Notes under the pieces: model-generated
Told to the model about the DNA's origin: nothing
The model's database searches: none
What the model saw: only the letters and a program-made list of their open reading frames with translations
From: Desulfosporosinus sp. UBA4726
Lineage (GTDB): Bacteria > Bacillota > Desulfitobacteriia > Desulfitobacteriales > Desulfitobacteriaceae
Direction of reading: 5' to 3'
NCBI GenBank assembly: GCA_002404215.1
Contig: DHJG01000191.1
Location: forward strand, 14,578 to 22,158
Length of the DNA stretch: 7,581 bases
Made by a program: the position numbers and the translations under genes
In this document: positions 1-5,731 of the stretch, piece by piece
Layout: each line of letters opens with the position of its first letter
Numbering within the stretch: position 1 is the first letter of the stretch

Positions 1-807
1 AGGGCAAAGATCATAGAAAAGGTAAAGCAGACTGAGATTGACTGGACGTATCGTTTAGAGTGCCGCGTATCGCCAGTATTTGGTCAATTTATGGAAGTTT
101 CTATTCCTGGAGTAGGAGAGTGTCCGATCTCGATCAGTGATTTTGGGGATGGTTACATCGAGATGACGATTCGCAAAGTTGGTAAAGCTACAGAGGGTAT
201 CGACCGACTAGATACAGGCGATTATCTCTACCTGCGCGGACCATATGGGCACGGGTTTGCTGTTGATGATTTTCATGACAAACACTTGATTATCGCGGCT
301 GGTGGTACTGGTCTAGCCCCCGTTAAAAGTGTCATCAATTACTTTTATGAAAACCTTGGACTCTTAAAAGAGTTTGATATCCTATGTGGTTTTAAAACTT
401 CCAGTGATATCTTATTTAAGAGTGACCTAGATAAATGGGCGCAAGTGTTTCGAGTTGAAGTTACTGTTGACAAAGCGGATGCTGTTGAAGGTGTTGCTGT
501 CGATCTACAGCCCAAAACAGATTCCTGGCCAAGTAAGATTGGTCTAATAACAAACCTGGTTCCTGATATAAAGATCCCATTACTTAATGAGACCCGAGTT
601 ATTGTCGTTGGGCCACCGATCATGATGAAATACACAGTTCAAGAATTCTTACGCAGGGGCATTGCCAAAGAAAACATCTGGGTTTCCTTTGAACGCAAGA
701 TGTCCTGTGGCCTTGGCAAATGCGGTCACTGTAAGATTGATGAAACCTACGTCTGTCTGGAAGGGCCAGTCTTTAATTTTAGCAAGGCCCAAAATCTCTT
801 GGATTAA
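1..807 (+). CDS. asrB: Anaerobic sulfite reductase subunit B (5'-truncated by window edge)
   Basis: The reading frame is open from base 1 to the TAA at 805-807, giving 268 residues with no in-frame stop. The coding-like residues before the first in-frame ATG (91) are family-typical (a WTYRLE-like strand and a FGQF motif), so that ATG is internal and the true start lies left of the window; perhaps about ten residues are missing. AsrB is the flavin/iron-sulfur electron-transfer subunit of the cytoplasmic AsrABC sulfite reductase and passes electrons from NADH toward the catalytic subunit. Counting from base 1: an FAD-binding ferredoxin-reductase fold with PISISDFG, the nucleotide-binding GGTGLAP loop at residues 101-107, and a C-terminal [2Fe-2S] cluster motif C236-X4-C241-X2-C244-X7-C252, as in the PyrK-type electron-transfer subunits. 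It is followed after 14 nt by asrC on the same strand, so the two are co-transcribed. asrA is expected just upstream, outside the window. Confidence 0.93.
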   Translation, partial: RAKIIEKVKQTEIDWTYRLECRVSPVFGQFMEVSIPGVGECPISISDFGDGYIEMTIRKVGKATEGIDRLDTGDYLYLRGPYGHGFAVDDFHDKHLIIAAGGTGLAPVKSVINYFYENLGLLKEFDILCGFKTSSDILFKSDLDKWAQVFRVEVTVDKADAVEGVAVDLQPKTDSWPSKIGLITNLVPDIKIPLLNETRVIVVGPPIMMKYTVQEFLRRGIAKENIWVSFERKMSCGLGKCGHCKIDETYVCLEGPVFNFSKAQNLLD

Positions 808-821
808 GGAGTGAGGTGATA

Positions 822-1811
822 ATGTTGACTGTTAATACTAAAAAAGTGATGAAAAACGGCTGGCGCATAGCCAAAGACAGGAACCATACTTGCTTGCGCA
901 TACGGGTACCCGGTGGGTATTTACCTGTTGAATTACTTCCTCTTATTCAGGAAATCGCTGAACGCTATGGCGATGGTACTGTGCATCTAACCACTCGGCA
1001 AGGGTTTGAAATACCCAATATTTCTTTTAAGCACATGGATGAAATTAATTTGATGCTCTCTCCACTCATTGAGGAATTAGAGGTTAAGATCGGTGTGAAA
1101 ATCGATGATCCCACAACAGGCTATCCATCAGCAGGGACGCGAAATGTTGTTGCCTGCATTGGCAATAAAGTCTGTTCTAATGCTGTTTTTAATACGACTG
1201 CTTTAGCTAAGGATATTGAGAAGATCATCTTTCCTAATAATCCACATGTCAAAATAGCTGTCACAGGTTGCCCAAACGATTGCATAAAAGCTCATATGCA
1301 AGACATAGGAATTCTTGGCCAGGTAGAACCTATTTACGATGCACCACGTTGTATCGGCTGTCAGGCTTGCGTTAAGAATTGCCATAAGGTTTCTACAGGT
1401 GCCCTCTCCTTTGTTAATAACAAGGTGAAACGAGATGCTTCACGTTGCATCGGTTGCGGAGAATGTGTTTTGAAATGTCCAACCGCTGCCTGGACTCGCG
1501 GAGGGCAATATTTCCGGGTTGTGATTATGGGCAGAACCGGGAAGAAGAATCCTCGCCTAGCTGCAGGATTTTTGGAATGGGCGGAACGCGAAGTGGTCTT
1601 GAAAATTTGTGAAAATCTTTATAAGTATATTGATCAACATATCGATCGCTCACTTCCAAAAGAACATGTTGGTTATATCGTTGACCGCACGGGTTATAAT
1701 GTCTTTAAGGAAGAAGTGCTCAAGGACGTGGACTTAAATTCTAAAACCAAAGTAGCAAACTTCTTGGACTTTGCCGGGTATACGTATGATAAAAATGTGA
1801 TATATAATTGA
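822..1811 (+). CDS. asrC: Anaerobic sulfite reductase subunit C (siroheme/Fe-S catalytic subunit)
   Basis: This is the catalytic subunit that reduces sulfite to sulfide in the cytoplasmic AsrABC complex, using electrons delivered through AsrA and AsrB. At 329 residues it matches the usual family length of about 330-340. It has the nitrite/sulfite reductase ferredoxin-like half-domain near the N terminus (HLTTRQGFEIP), then the siroheme-[4Fe-4S] ligand pattern C112-X5-C118 and C150-X3-C154 (TGCPNDC). An inserted ferredoxin domain carries two [4Fe-4S] motifs, C177-X2-C180-X2-C183-X3-C187 and C209-X2-C212-X2-C215-X3-C219. No ligand is missing. The ATG at 822 was chosen because a GAGGTGAT Shine-Dalgarno stretch (813-820) sits just before it. 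An in-frame GTG at 816 lies inside that stretch and would add only two residues. It is the last gene of the asr operon and is followed by a strong terminator. Confidence 0.95.
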   Translation: MLTVNTKKVMKNGWRIAKDRNHTCLRIRVPGGYLPVELLPLIQEIAERYGDGTVHLTTRQGFEIPNISFKHMDEINLMLSPLIEELEVKIGVKIDDPTTGYPSAGTRNVVACIGNKVCSNAVFNTTALAKDIEKIIFPNNPHVKIAVTGCPNDCIKAHMQDIGILGQVEPIYDAPRCIGCQACVKNCHKVSTGALSFVNNKVKRDASRCIGCGECVLKCPTAAWTRGGQYFRVVIMGRTGKKNPRLAAGFLEWAEREVVLKICENLYKYIDQHIDRSLPKEHVGYIVDRTGYNVFKEEVLKDVDLNSKTKVANFLDFAGYTYDKNVIYN

Positions 1812-1820
1812 GAATCGTAT

Positions 1821-1866
1821 AAAGAAAACCTCATATCACTTAAACGTGTGATATGAGGTCTTCTTT
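1821..1866. terminator. Bidirectional intrinsic terminator between asrC and the minus-strand spo0E/tautomerase unit
   Basis: A perfect 11-bp stem (CCTCATATCAC at 1829-1839, GTGATATGAGG at 1848-1858) has an 8-nt loop. It extends outward through A-rich/T-rich flanks (1821-1828 with 1859-1866) with one mismatch. The flanks give a U-rich tail in both directions (TCTTCTTT on plus, TTTTCTTT on minus). It begins 9 nt after the asrC stop and also lies downstream of the convergent minus-strand genes, so it probably ends both transcripts. Confidence 0.85.
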
Positions 1867-1988
1867 ATATGAAGGGGTCGACACTAGTTAGATTAACTTA
1901 AGCCTTAGAAATACACATTATATTCCAAATAACAGTCTAAAGTACACCAATCCTATAAGGAACAGGGCTATAGTTAGTGTTAGATTGG

Positions 1989-2160
1989 CTATCTAAGCAT
2001 CTTCCCCCCAGAACCCCAGTTATCTAGCTCATTTTATTTAAGTAAGACAATGAATTTATCTTCGGGAATACCCAGAGTTTCGCTAGCCACCTTAGTAAAC
2101 CCACTAATCAGTTGTTCCTTCTGCTGTAAGTTTACCGGCTTCCAGTTGAATAAAAGGCAT
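1989..2160 (-). pseudogene. Broken 4-oxalocrotonate tautomerase / DmpI-like gene
   Basis: On the minus strand an ATG at 2160-2158 follows an AGGAGG site (about 2165-2171) and begins MPFIQLEAGKLTAE, with the catalytic Pro directly after Met as in small tautomerases. The frame then fails and stops at 2106-2104. The +1 frame continues the family sequence as EQLISGFTKVASETLGIPED and then KFIVLLK, up to an in-frame TAA at 2036-2034. Beyond that stop the same frame still reads NELDNWGSGGKML, which resembles the conserved family C terminus, and ends at the TAG 1991-1989. There are therefore two lesions, a frameshift near 2116-2125 and a nonsense codon where Glu would be expected. With 5 nt restored the gene would encode 58 residues, close to the usual 60 or so. 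The gene lies 20 nt after the Spo0E-like gene on the same strand. The family call is from memory of conserved motifs. Confidence 0.8.
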
Positions 2161-2180
2161 ATTGTCCTCCTCAGTGTTTG

Positions 2181-2351
2181 TTACCAAAAACTAAGTTGCT
2201 GATTATCAATAGTTTTTTGATACTCGTTGAGCAAGCAATCTAATTGCTGACTAACTTCAACAACTTCCTCATCAACAAGGTTACGTTTTAAGCCAAATTT
2301 ATTAAGTTTCCTACGTAGTCCCTCTATTCTTTTCAAAAGTTTTTTTTCCAT
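2181..2351 (-). CDS. Spo0E-family sporulation regulatory protein (aspartyl-phosphate phosphatase)
   Basis: This encodes a 56-residue helical-hairpin protein. Spo0E-like proteins dephosphorylate the sporulation response regulator Spo0A~P in the cytoplasm and so delay sporulation. The sequence shows two amphipathic helices (KLLKRIEGLRRKLNKFG, then EEVVEVSQQLDCLLNEYQK) joined by a short turn, with the family signature SQ-x-LD at residues 34-38 and the nearby NEY. The ATG at 2351-2349 was chosen because AGGAGG lies 7 nt upstream on the minus strand. The longer in-frame start at 2402 would add 17 residues but covers the promoter and ribosome binding site, so it is unlikely. A promoter candidate lies at 2384-2412. 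The downstream partner is the tautomerase pseudogene. The length and motif are typical; which phospho-protein it acts on cannot be told from the sequence. Confidence 0.85.
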   Translation of the reverse strand: MEKKLLKRIEGLRRKLNKFGLKRNLVDEEVVEVSQQLDCLLNEYQKTIDNQQLSFW

Positions 2352-2383
2352 ATGGATTCCTCCTGAATTGTCATCTTTTGATA

Positions 2384-2412
2384 AGTTTATCGCTTTATTC
2401 ATAAAATGACAA
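2384..2412 (-). promoter_or_regulatory. Candidate sigma-A promoter of the Spo0E-like gene
   Basis: Read on the minus strand there is TTGTCA (2412-2407), a 17-bp spacer and TAAACT (2389-2384). Transcription would start about 25 nt before the ribosome binding site of the Spo0E-like gene. The -35 match is good and the -10 match is moderate (4 of 6). Confidence 0.5.
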
Positions 2413-2460
2413 GAATTTATAATCCATATTAAGGTATTTTTTTGTCGTAAAATGGAAATA

Positions 2461-2518
2461 GAAGTCTATGTAAAAGACCGTATTAAGCAACGTCTTAATA
2501 CGGTCAACAATAGACTTC
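2461..2518 (-). terminator. Composite hairpin downstream of ytxJ, probable terminator
   Basis: An inner 12-bp perfect stem (GACCGTATTAAG at 2476-2487 with CTTAATACGGTC at 2494-2505, loop CAACGT) sits inside an outer 8-bp perfect stem (GAAGTCTA at 2461-2468 with TAGACTTC at 2511-2518). The two are separated by A-rich internal loops of 7 and 5 nt. It starts 18 nt after the ytxJ stop. The minus-strand tail is only loosely U-rich (TATTTCCATTTTA), so termination is likely but the structure is more elaborate than usual. Confidence 0.65.
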
Positions 2519-2536
2519 TTAAACTAACAAATAATT

Positions 2537-2902
2537 TTAGATCATATTAAAAGGTAGTGTTTCTCCTGCCAACGCTTTCTTGATGTTTTCCTGTGTCACT
2601 GCCTGATGTGAAGCATGCCATAATACTTTCTTATTACTTATAAGCAGTGCTTGCGGTGATTGATGCATAACACCCAAGTCTGCGGTTACTTGGTTAGAAA
2701 CTGGCCTAGACTCTATCACTTTCACCATGGCCACCAGAACCTCATCCGAACTTTCTCGGATAAAATCCTGCACTTCCCTCCAGGCACGGGCACTGGTGGG
2801 ACAAGACGTACTATGCTTGAAAATTATGATCTTACTTTGGCAAGACTCGTCCAAAATCTCGCCTAATTCTTGAGAACAAGTAATTTCTTTGAATTTCGCC
2901 AT
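2537..2902 (-). CDS. ytxJ: YtxJ-family bacilliredoxin-like thiol protein
   Basis: This is a 121-residue cytoplasmic protein with a thioredoxin-like fold. It matches the YtxJ family (DUF2847), which is linked in Bacillus to removing bacillithiol from S-bacillithiolated proteins. Visible markers in order: IIIFKHSTSCPTS at about residues 25-37, with active-site Cys34 in a monothiol CPTS setting (Bacillus proteins usually have TCPIS); VIESRPVSNQVT at about 63-74; and MHQSPQALLISN followed by KVLWHASH near 79-98, including the cis-Pro loop (SPQ) and the conserved W-H-x-SH. Two further cysteines (9, 21) lie near the N terminus. The start at 2902 is supported by AGGGAGG upstream (about 2909-2915), and a promoter with a perfect -10 lies at 2932-2959. 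It is monocistronic and divergent from the membrane protein gene at 3096. The family call is from remembered motifs; the partner thiol in this organism is unknown. Confidence 0.87.
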   Translation of the reverse strand: MAKFKEITCSQELGEILDESCQSKIIIFKHSTSCPTSARAWREVQDFIRESSDEVLVAMVKVIESRPVSNQVTADLGVMHQSPQALLISNKKVLWHASHQAVTQENIKKALAGETLPFNMI

Positions 2903-2931
2903 CGTGTTCCCTCCCTGTTTACTTTCATGTT

Positions 2932-2959
2932 ATTATAACAAAATTTTTCCAGATTACAA
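2932..2959 (-). promoter_or_regulatory. Candidate promoter of ytxJ
   Basis: On the minus strand TTGTAA (2959-2954), a 16-bp spacer and a perfect TATAAT (2937-2932) precede ytxJ. This gives a short leader that contains its AGGGAGG ribosome binding site. Confidence 0.6.
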
Positions 2960-3007
2960 CGACCGGATGATCTCACTTTTGCGCTGGCATGTTGATCACA
3001 CTTTTAA

Positions 3008-3036
3008 GTGACAGTTATCTCAAGACTTGGTACAAT
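3008..3036 (+). promoter_or_regulatory. Candidate promoter of the aromatic acid exporter family gene
   Basis: GTGACA (3008-3013), a 17-bp spacer and TACAAT (3031-3036), with a TG extended -10 at 3028-3029. Each hexamer differs from consensus at one base. The ribosome binding site AAGGAG (3082-3087) and the ATG at 3096 follow. Confidence 0.65.
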
Positions 3037-3095
3037 ATTATTCTACAGTCACCACAGGGTATTAAGCAAGAATTAAAAGGCAAGGAGACTATCTT

Positions 3096-4166
3096 ATGTT
3101 TGTCGGGGCACGAATCATAAAAACAGGCATTGCCGTCGCATTAGCAATGTATTTATGTAAACTTTTTCATATTGAACCTGCCATTTTTGCAGCTATTTCC
3201 GTCGTGGTTAACATGCAACCGTCCGTACGTAAAGCGTTACATAATGCCTGGGAGCAAGTTTGGGTACATTTACTTAGTATTATCTTGGCAGTTCTTATGG
3301 GTCTTACACTTGGTACGAGCCCCATGGTTACTGGACTAGCAGTCATCCTCATCATTCTTCTGTGTAATCGACTTGGCTGGTCTGGTGGAATAACTGTGGG
3401 CGTTGTGACAATCGTCTTTATTCTCGATTCACCGGTCAATGGATTTTTGACCCATGCGGGAATTCGATCGTTAGCGGTTTTCCTCGGTCTCGTGGTGGCT
3501 CTGGTTGTTAATCGTATTTTATTACCACCAGAACACAAGGGAAAACTCTTTTATGAATTAGAACGACTTTTCCGCGATGCATCCATCTATTTCTTAGATC
3601 GTTTAATAACTTTTATTTCTTCTGCCTCACTGGAATCGTTCAGCGCTGAACCACCTTTAGAGCTATTACAGAGACTAGAGGGTGCTATGGATCTTTTCGA
3701 ACATGCCCGAGAGGAATTGACAGAACGGGACAATGCTCTACTCGTTGAGCGTGGCCTCGAAATCTGTCGAGGTTTTATTGAGCGAGGACAAAATATTGGA
3801 GAGATGACTGCTCAACGCGTACAACGCCTTAATGCGCCAGATTCACCTTTACCTGAGAATAGGATGAGTTCTGAATTTGAGACAATGCTTAATGTGCTGC
3901 TGGATGGAGAACGAAACTTGGGAGTGTGGGCCCGTAAAGTTAGTATCGGGCTAAACCAGCCTCATGCTGCAGAGAAAGTTGGAGAGGACACCGGATACTG
4001 GGCTGAATTCGATCAGGTTATGGATTCTTGGCAACGAACTGTCAGTGGCGTTTTTTACCTACGGGCGATGATGGAAATTGCCGTCGTCGCCACCGAAATG
4101 CGGTGGGCAGAACGAAGGATGAAAGCCCTCTTTGATCTGGGACCGCTCAATCGAGAAAAGGCATAA
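3096..4166 (+). CDS. Aromatic acid exporter family (DUF939/FUSC-like) membrane protein
   Basis: A 356-residue inner-membrane protein. About six hydrophobic segments fill the N-terminal 145 residues: roughly 5-24, 27-42, 55-73, 76-94, 97-113 and 119-143. A long polar, probably helical, cytoplasmic region of about 210 residues follows, rich in Glu/Arg and leucine repeats. The early pattern AIFAAISVVVNMQPSVRKA and a later NRILLPP at the end of the membrane domain are typical of the bacterial DUF939/ArAE family, related to FUSC transporters. Members are proposed to export aromatic carboxylates, but most are uncharacterised, so the substrate here is inference. The start is supported by AAGGAG 8 nt upstream and by a good promoter. 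It is divergent from ytxJ and ends 16 nt from the stop of the convergent carbon-nitrogen hydrolase gene. No clear terminator hairpin separates those two. Confidence 0.8.
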   Translation: MFVGARIIKTGIAVALAMYLCKLFHIEPAIFAAISVVVNMQPSVRKALHNAWEQVWVHLLSIILAVLMGLTLGTSPMVTGLAVILIILLCNRLGWSGGITVGVVTIVFILDSPVNGFLTHAGIRSLAVFLGLVVALVVNRILLPPEHKGKLFYELERLFRDASIYFLDRLITFISSASLESFSAEPPLELLQRLEGAMDLFEHAREELTERDNALLVERGLEICRGFIERGQNIGEMTAQRVQRLNAPDSPLPENRMSSEFETMLNVLLDGERNLGVWARKVSIGLNQPHAAEKVGEDTGYWAEFDQVMDSWQRTVSGVFYLRAMMEIAVVATEMRWAERRMKALFDLGPLNREKA

Positions 4167-4182
4167 TGCCCCGTAGACAAGG

Positions 4183-4986
4183 TTAGGAAAGTTGATAACA
4201 AGAATACCTTCGATCAGTGAAAACTGGAATTCTCCTGCGAACCTCATTTATTTCGTCTGTGTCCAGTTCTGTTAGGAAAATCTCCTCTTTTTCCTCGCCC
4301 TCTTTTAGGATTTCTCCCCAAGGGCTAATTACACTGGAATGTCCACAGAATTTAACTCCGTTGCCTAAGCCAACTCCATTACACCCTATAACAAAAATCT
4401 GATTCTCAATTGCCCTAGCCTTTTGCAATGTCCTCCAGTGCTCCAATCTCGGATGAGGCCACTCAGCAGGCACAAAGAGTATCTCTACGCCATCAAGAGT
4501 AAGTCGTCGAATGAGCTCTGGAAATCTAAGATCATAACAAATAACGACGCTACATTTATGCCCATCTATATCGAAAGTAACAATCTTGTTCCCTGCCGTA
4601 TAAAATTTATTTTCTTCTCCTGGTGAAAACAAGTGAATTTTCTGGTAGCTTGCAATTTCTAGGCCTTGGCGGTTAAAAACTTTGGCAGTATTAACAACTA
4701 ATCCATTGTCAATTTCGGAGATTGACCCTCCTACCAAGTAAATTTTCAGTTCCCTTGCAAGCTTACTCATTATTTCAACAGCGTTTTTCCCAGAAAACTC
4801 TGCCTGTTCAATAATATTGATAGGAAAGTACCCCGTATTCCATGATTCGGGTAAAACGACTATATCAGGCTTACTACGTGCTGCTTCGCGAACCAGTTTC
4901 TCCATTTTAATGTAGTTCGCATCAGGTTTACCAAGTGCTACATCCATCTGAATAACTGCAACCTTTAATTTACTCAACCTAACCAT
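4183..4986 (-). CDS. Carbon-nitrogen hydrolase (nitrilase superfamily, omega-amidase/MtnU-like)
   Basis: A 267-residue cytoplasmic hydrolase of the usual length for the nitrilase superfamily. The catalytic triad is visible as Glu47 (VVLPES), Lys116 (YQKIHLF) and Cys150 (VICYDLRFPE). Other family marks are FVPAEWPHPRLEHW at about 171-184, ARAIENQ at 190-196 and the GHSSVISPWGE strand near 215-225. Such enzymes hydrolyse amides, usually to a carboxylate and ammonia. The pattern most resembles the YkrU/MtnU and omega-amidase group, which acts on 2-oxo-acid amides, but no methionine-salvage gene is present here, so the substrate is left open. The start at 4986 is preceded by a GGAAGG-rich stretch (AAGGAAGG). 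It lies 57 nt downstream of the XRE-cupin regulator on the same strand, so it is likely co-transcribed and co-regulated with it, and it converges on the gene ending at 4166. Confidence 0.85.
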   Translation of the reverse strand: MVRLSKLKVAVIQMDVALGKPDANYIKMEKLVREAARSKPDIVVLPESWNTGYFPINIIEQAEFSGKNAVEIMSKLARELKIYLVGGSISEIDNGLVVNTAKVFNRQGLEIASYQKIHLFSPGEENKFYTAGNKIVTFDIDGHKCSVVICYDLRFPELIRRLTLDGVEILFVPAEWPHPRLEHWRTLQKARAIENQIFVIGCNGVGLGNGVKFCGHSSVISPWGEILKEGEEKEEIFLTELDTDEINEVRRRIPVFTDRRYSCYQLS

Positions 4987-5000
4987 CCTTCCTTCCTTTG

Positions 5001-5012
5001 ATTCTTAAGAAT
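5001..5012. promoter_or_regulatory. Perfect 12-bp palindrome in the regulator-hydrolase gap
   Basis: ATTCTTAAGAAT is a perfect palindrome in the 57-nt gap, 15 nt upstream of the hydrolase start codon and overlapping the edge of its ribosome binding region. It could be a protein-binding site giving the hydrolase separate control. It could also be chance in AT-rich DNA. Confidence 0.25.
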
Positions 5013-5043
5013 GTAATAAGAAGGCTCATCTGGATTGGAACCA

Positions 5044-5598
5044 CTACTGTGGATAGTAAATAACCATGCTTAATGTGCAAATCGCATCGCCAGAATTTTT
5101 ATAAGTATGCGGACTATCCGCCTTAAAACGCATTGAATTCCCTGTAGTTAGAATAAAGCCTTCACCATTTATATTGATAGTAACCTCGCCAGAAAATATT
5201 GTAACGAATTCCTGTGTACCAAGTGGGTGGGCTTCAGCTTTTAAATAGCCTCCACCCTCGAGCTCAAGGGAATACATTTCAAACCGCCTTATGCTGTCAA
5301 AGGGAAATATAGGAAAATTTCTAACCTTGCCATCATCCTCTATAAGTGGCTGAATCTTAGTCTTATCTACAATTTCGATGTCGGATTCAGGTCTACTCAT
5401 CAGTTGAGTAAAGGATATCTTAAGCCCATTTGCAATCTTCCATAGCGTTGACACACTTGGGTTCACCTCACCCCGTTCAATCTGCCCGAGCATACTTTTG
5501 CTGACACCTGAAAGCTTTGCAACATTGTCGAGGCTCAGTTTTTTGTCCGCACGAAGTTTTTTTAAGCTTTCTGCAATAACGAGATTAAGTGTATCCAA
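5044..5598 (-). CDS. XRE-family transcriptional regulator with C-terminal cupin domain
   Basis: A 184-residue one-component regulator. Residues about 7-65 form an XRE helix-turn-helix (LSLDNVAKLSGVSKSMLGQIE, then NPSVSTLWKIANGL). Residues about 105-180 form a small cupin barrel (EFVTIFSGEVTININGE, then SMRFKADSPHTYKN), which in this family senses a small ligand. The start was set at TTG 5598-5596 because GGAGG lies 8 nt upstream (5611-5607). A longer frame from GTG 5634 lacks a ribosome binding site and covers the promoter region. It is divergent from the LysE-type exporter and is followed by the carbon-nitrogen hydrolase, and regulators of this architecture commonly control adjacent amino acid, amine or amide genes. 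Autoregulation through the structured intergenic region is inferred. Confidence 0.88.
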   Translation of the reverse strand: MDTLNLVIAESLKKLRADKKLSLDNVAKLSGVSKSMLGQIERGEVNPSVSTLWKIANGLKISFTQLMSRPESDIEIVDKTKIQPLIEDDGKVRNFPIFPFDSIRRFEMYSLELEGGGYLKAEAHPLGTQEFVTIFSGEVTININGEGFILTTGNSMRFKADSPHTYKNSGDAICTLSMVIYYPQ

Positions 5599-5617
5599 AA
5601 TATTAACCTCCAGCTCA

Positions 5618-5646
5618 TTGACATTATACTGCACAAATACTATTAT
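5618..5646 (+). promoter_or_regulatory. Promoter of the LysE-family exporter
   Basis: A perfect TTGACA (5618-5623), a 17-bp spacer and TATTAT (5641-5646). Transcription would begin near 5653, giving a leader of about 80 nt that contains the palindromic element at 5658-5694. A TGCAC element (5630-5634) lies in the spacer. On the opposite strand, TATAAT hexamers at 5623-5628 and 5645-5650 are candidate -10 boxes for the regulator gene, so the divergent promoters overlap. Confidence 0.65.
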
Positions 5647-5657
5647 TATAATGCACG

Positions 5658-5694
5658 AATAAGATTTTTATATGTGCACTATGATAATCTTATT
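5658..5694. promoter_or_regulatory. Nested palindrome, candidate operator of the XRE-cupin regulator
   Basis: The 9-bp arms AATAAGATT (5658-5666) and AATCTTATT (5686-5694) are exact inverted repeats centred on 5676. Their centre is occupied by the 6-bp palindrome GTGCAC (5674-5679). Two further TGCAC copies lie at 5630-5634 and 5652-5656, 22-23 bp apart (about two helical turns). The position between the divergent regulator and exporter promoters suits an operator. Binding itself is inferred. Confidence 0.5.
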
Positions 5695-5731
5695 TATGTA
5701 TTATATCATACGCATTAGGGGGTGAATATCC

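Noticed and set aside
345..635. Minus-strand open frame inside asrB
   Set aside because: It is a shadow of a strongly conserved coding sequence and has no family resemblance.
91..807. Complete asrB gene starting at the ATG at 91
   Set aside because: The frame is open and family-like from base 1, so the ATG is an internal Met and the gene is cut by the window edge.
1989..2160. Programmed frameshift in the tautomerase gene
   Set aside because: No slippery heptamer is seen at the shift point, and a second in-frame stop would still cut off the conserved C terminus, so decay is simpler.
2352..2402. N-terminal extension of the Spo0E-like protein from ATG 2402
   Set aside because: The extension contains the AGGAGG site and the -10 candidate, and the Spo0E family begins near the internal Met.
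2660..2866. Plus-strand open frame across ytxJ
   Set aside because: It is antisense to the well-supported ytxJ and has no good start context.
3167..3538. Open frame on the minus strand inside the exporter-family gene
   Set aside because: It is antisense to a clear membrane protein gene, its translation is rich in Arg/Thr with no recognisable motif, and it has no ribosome binding site.
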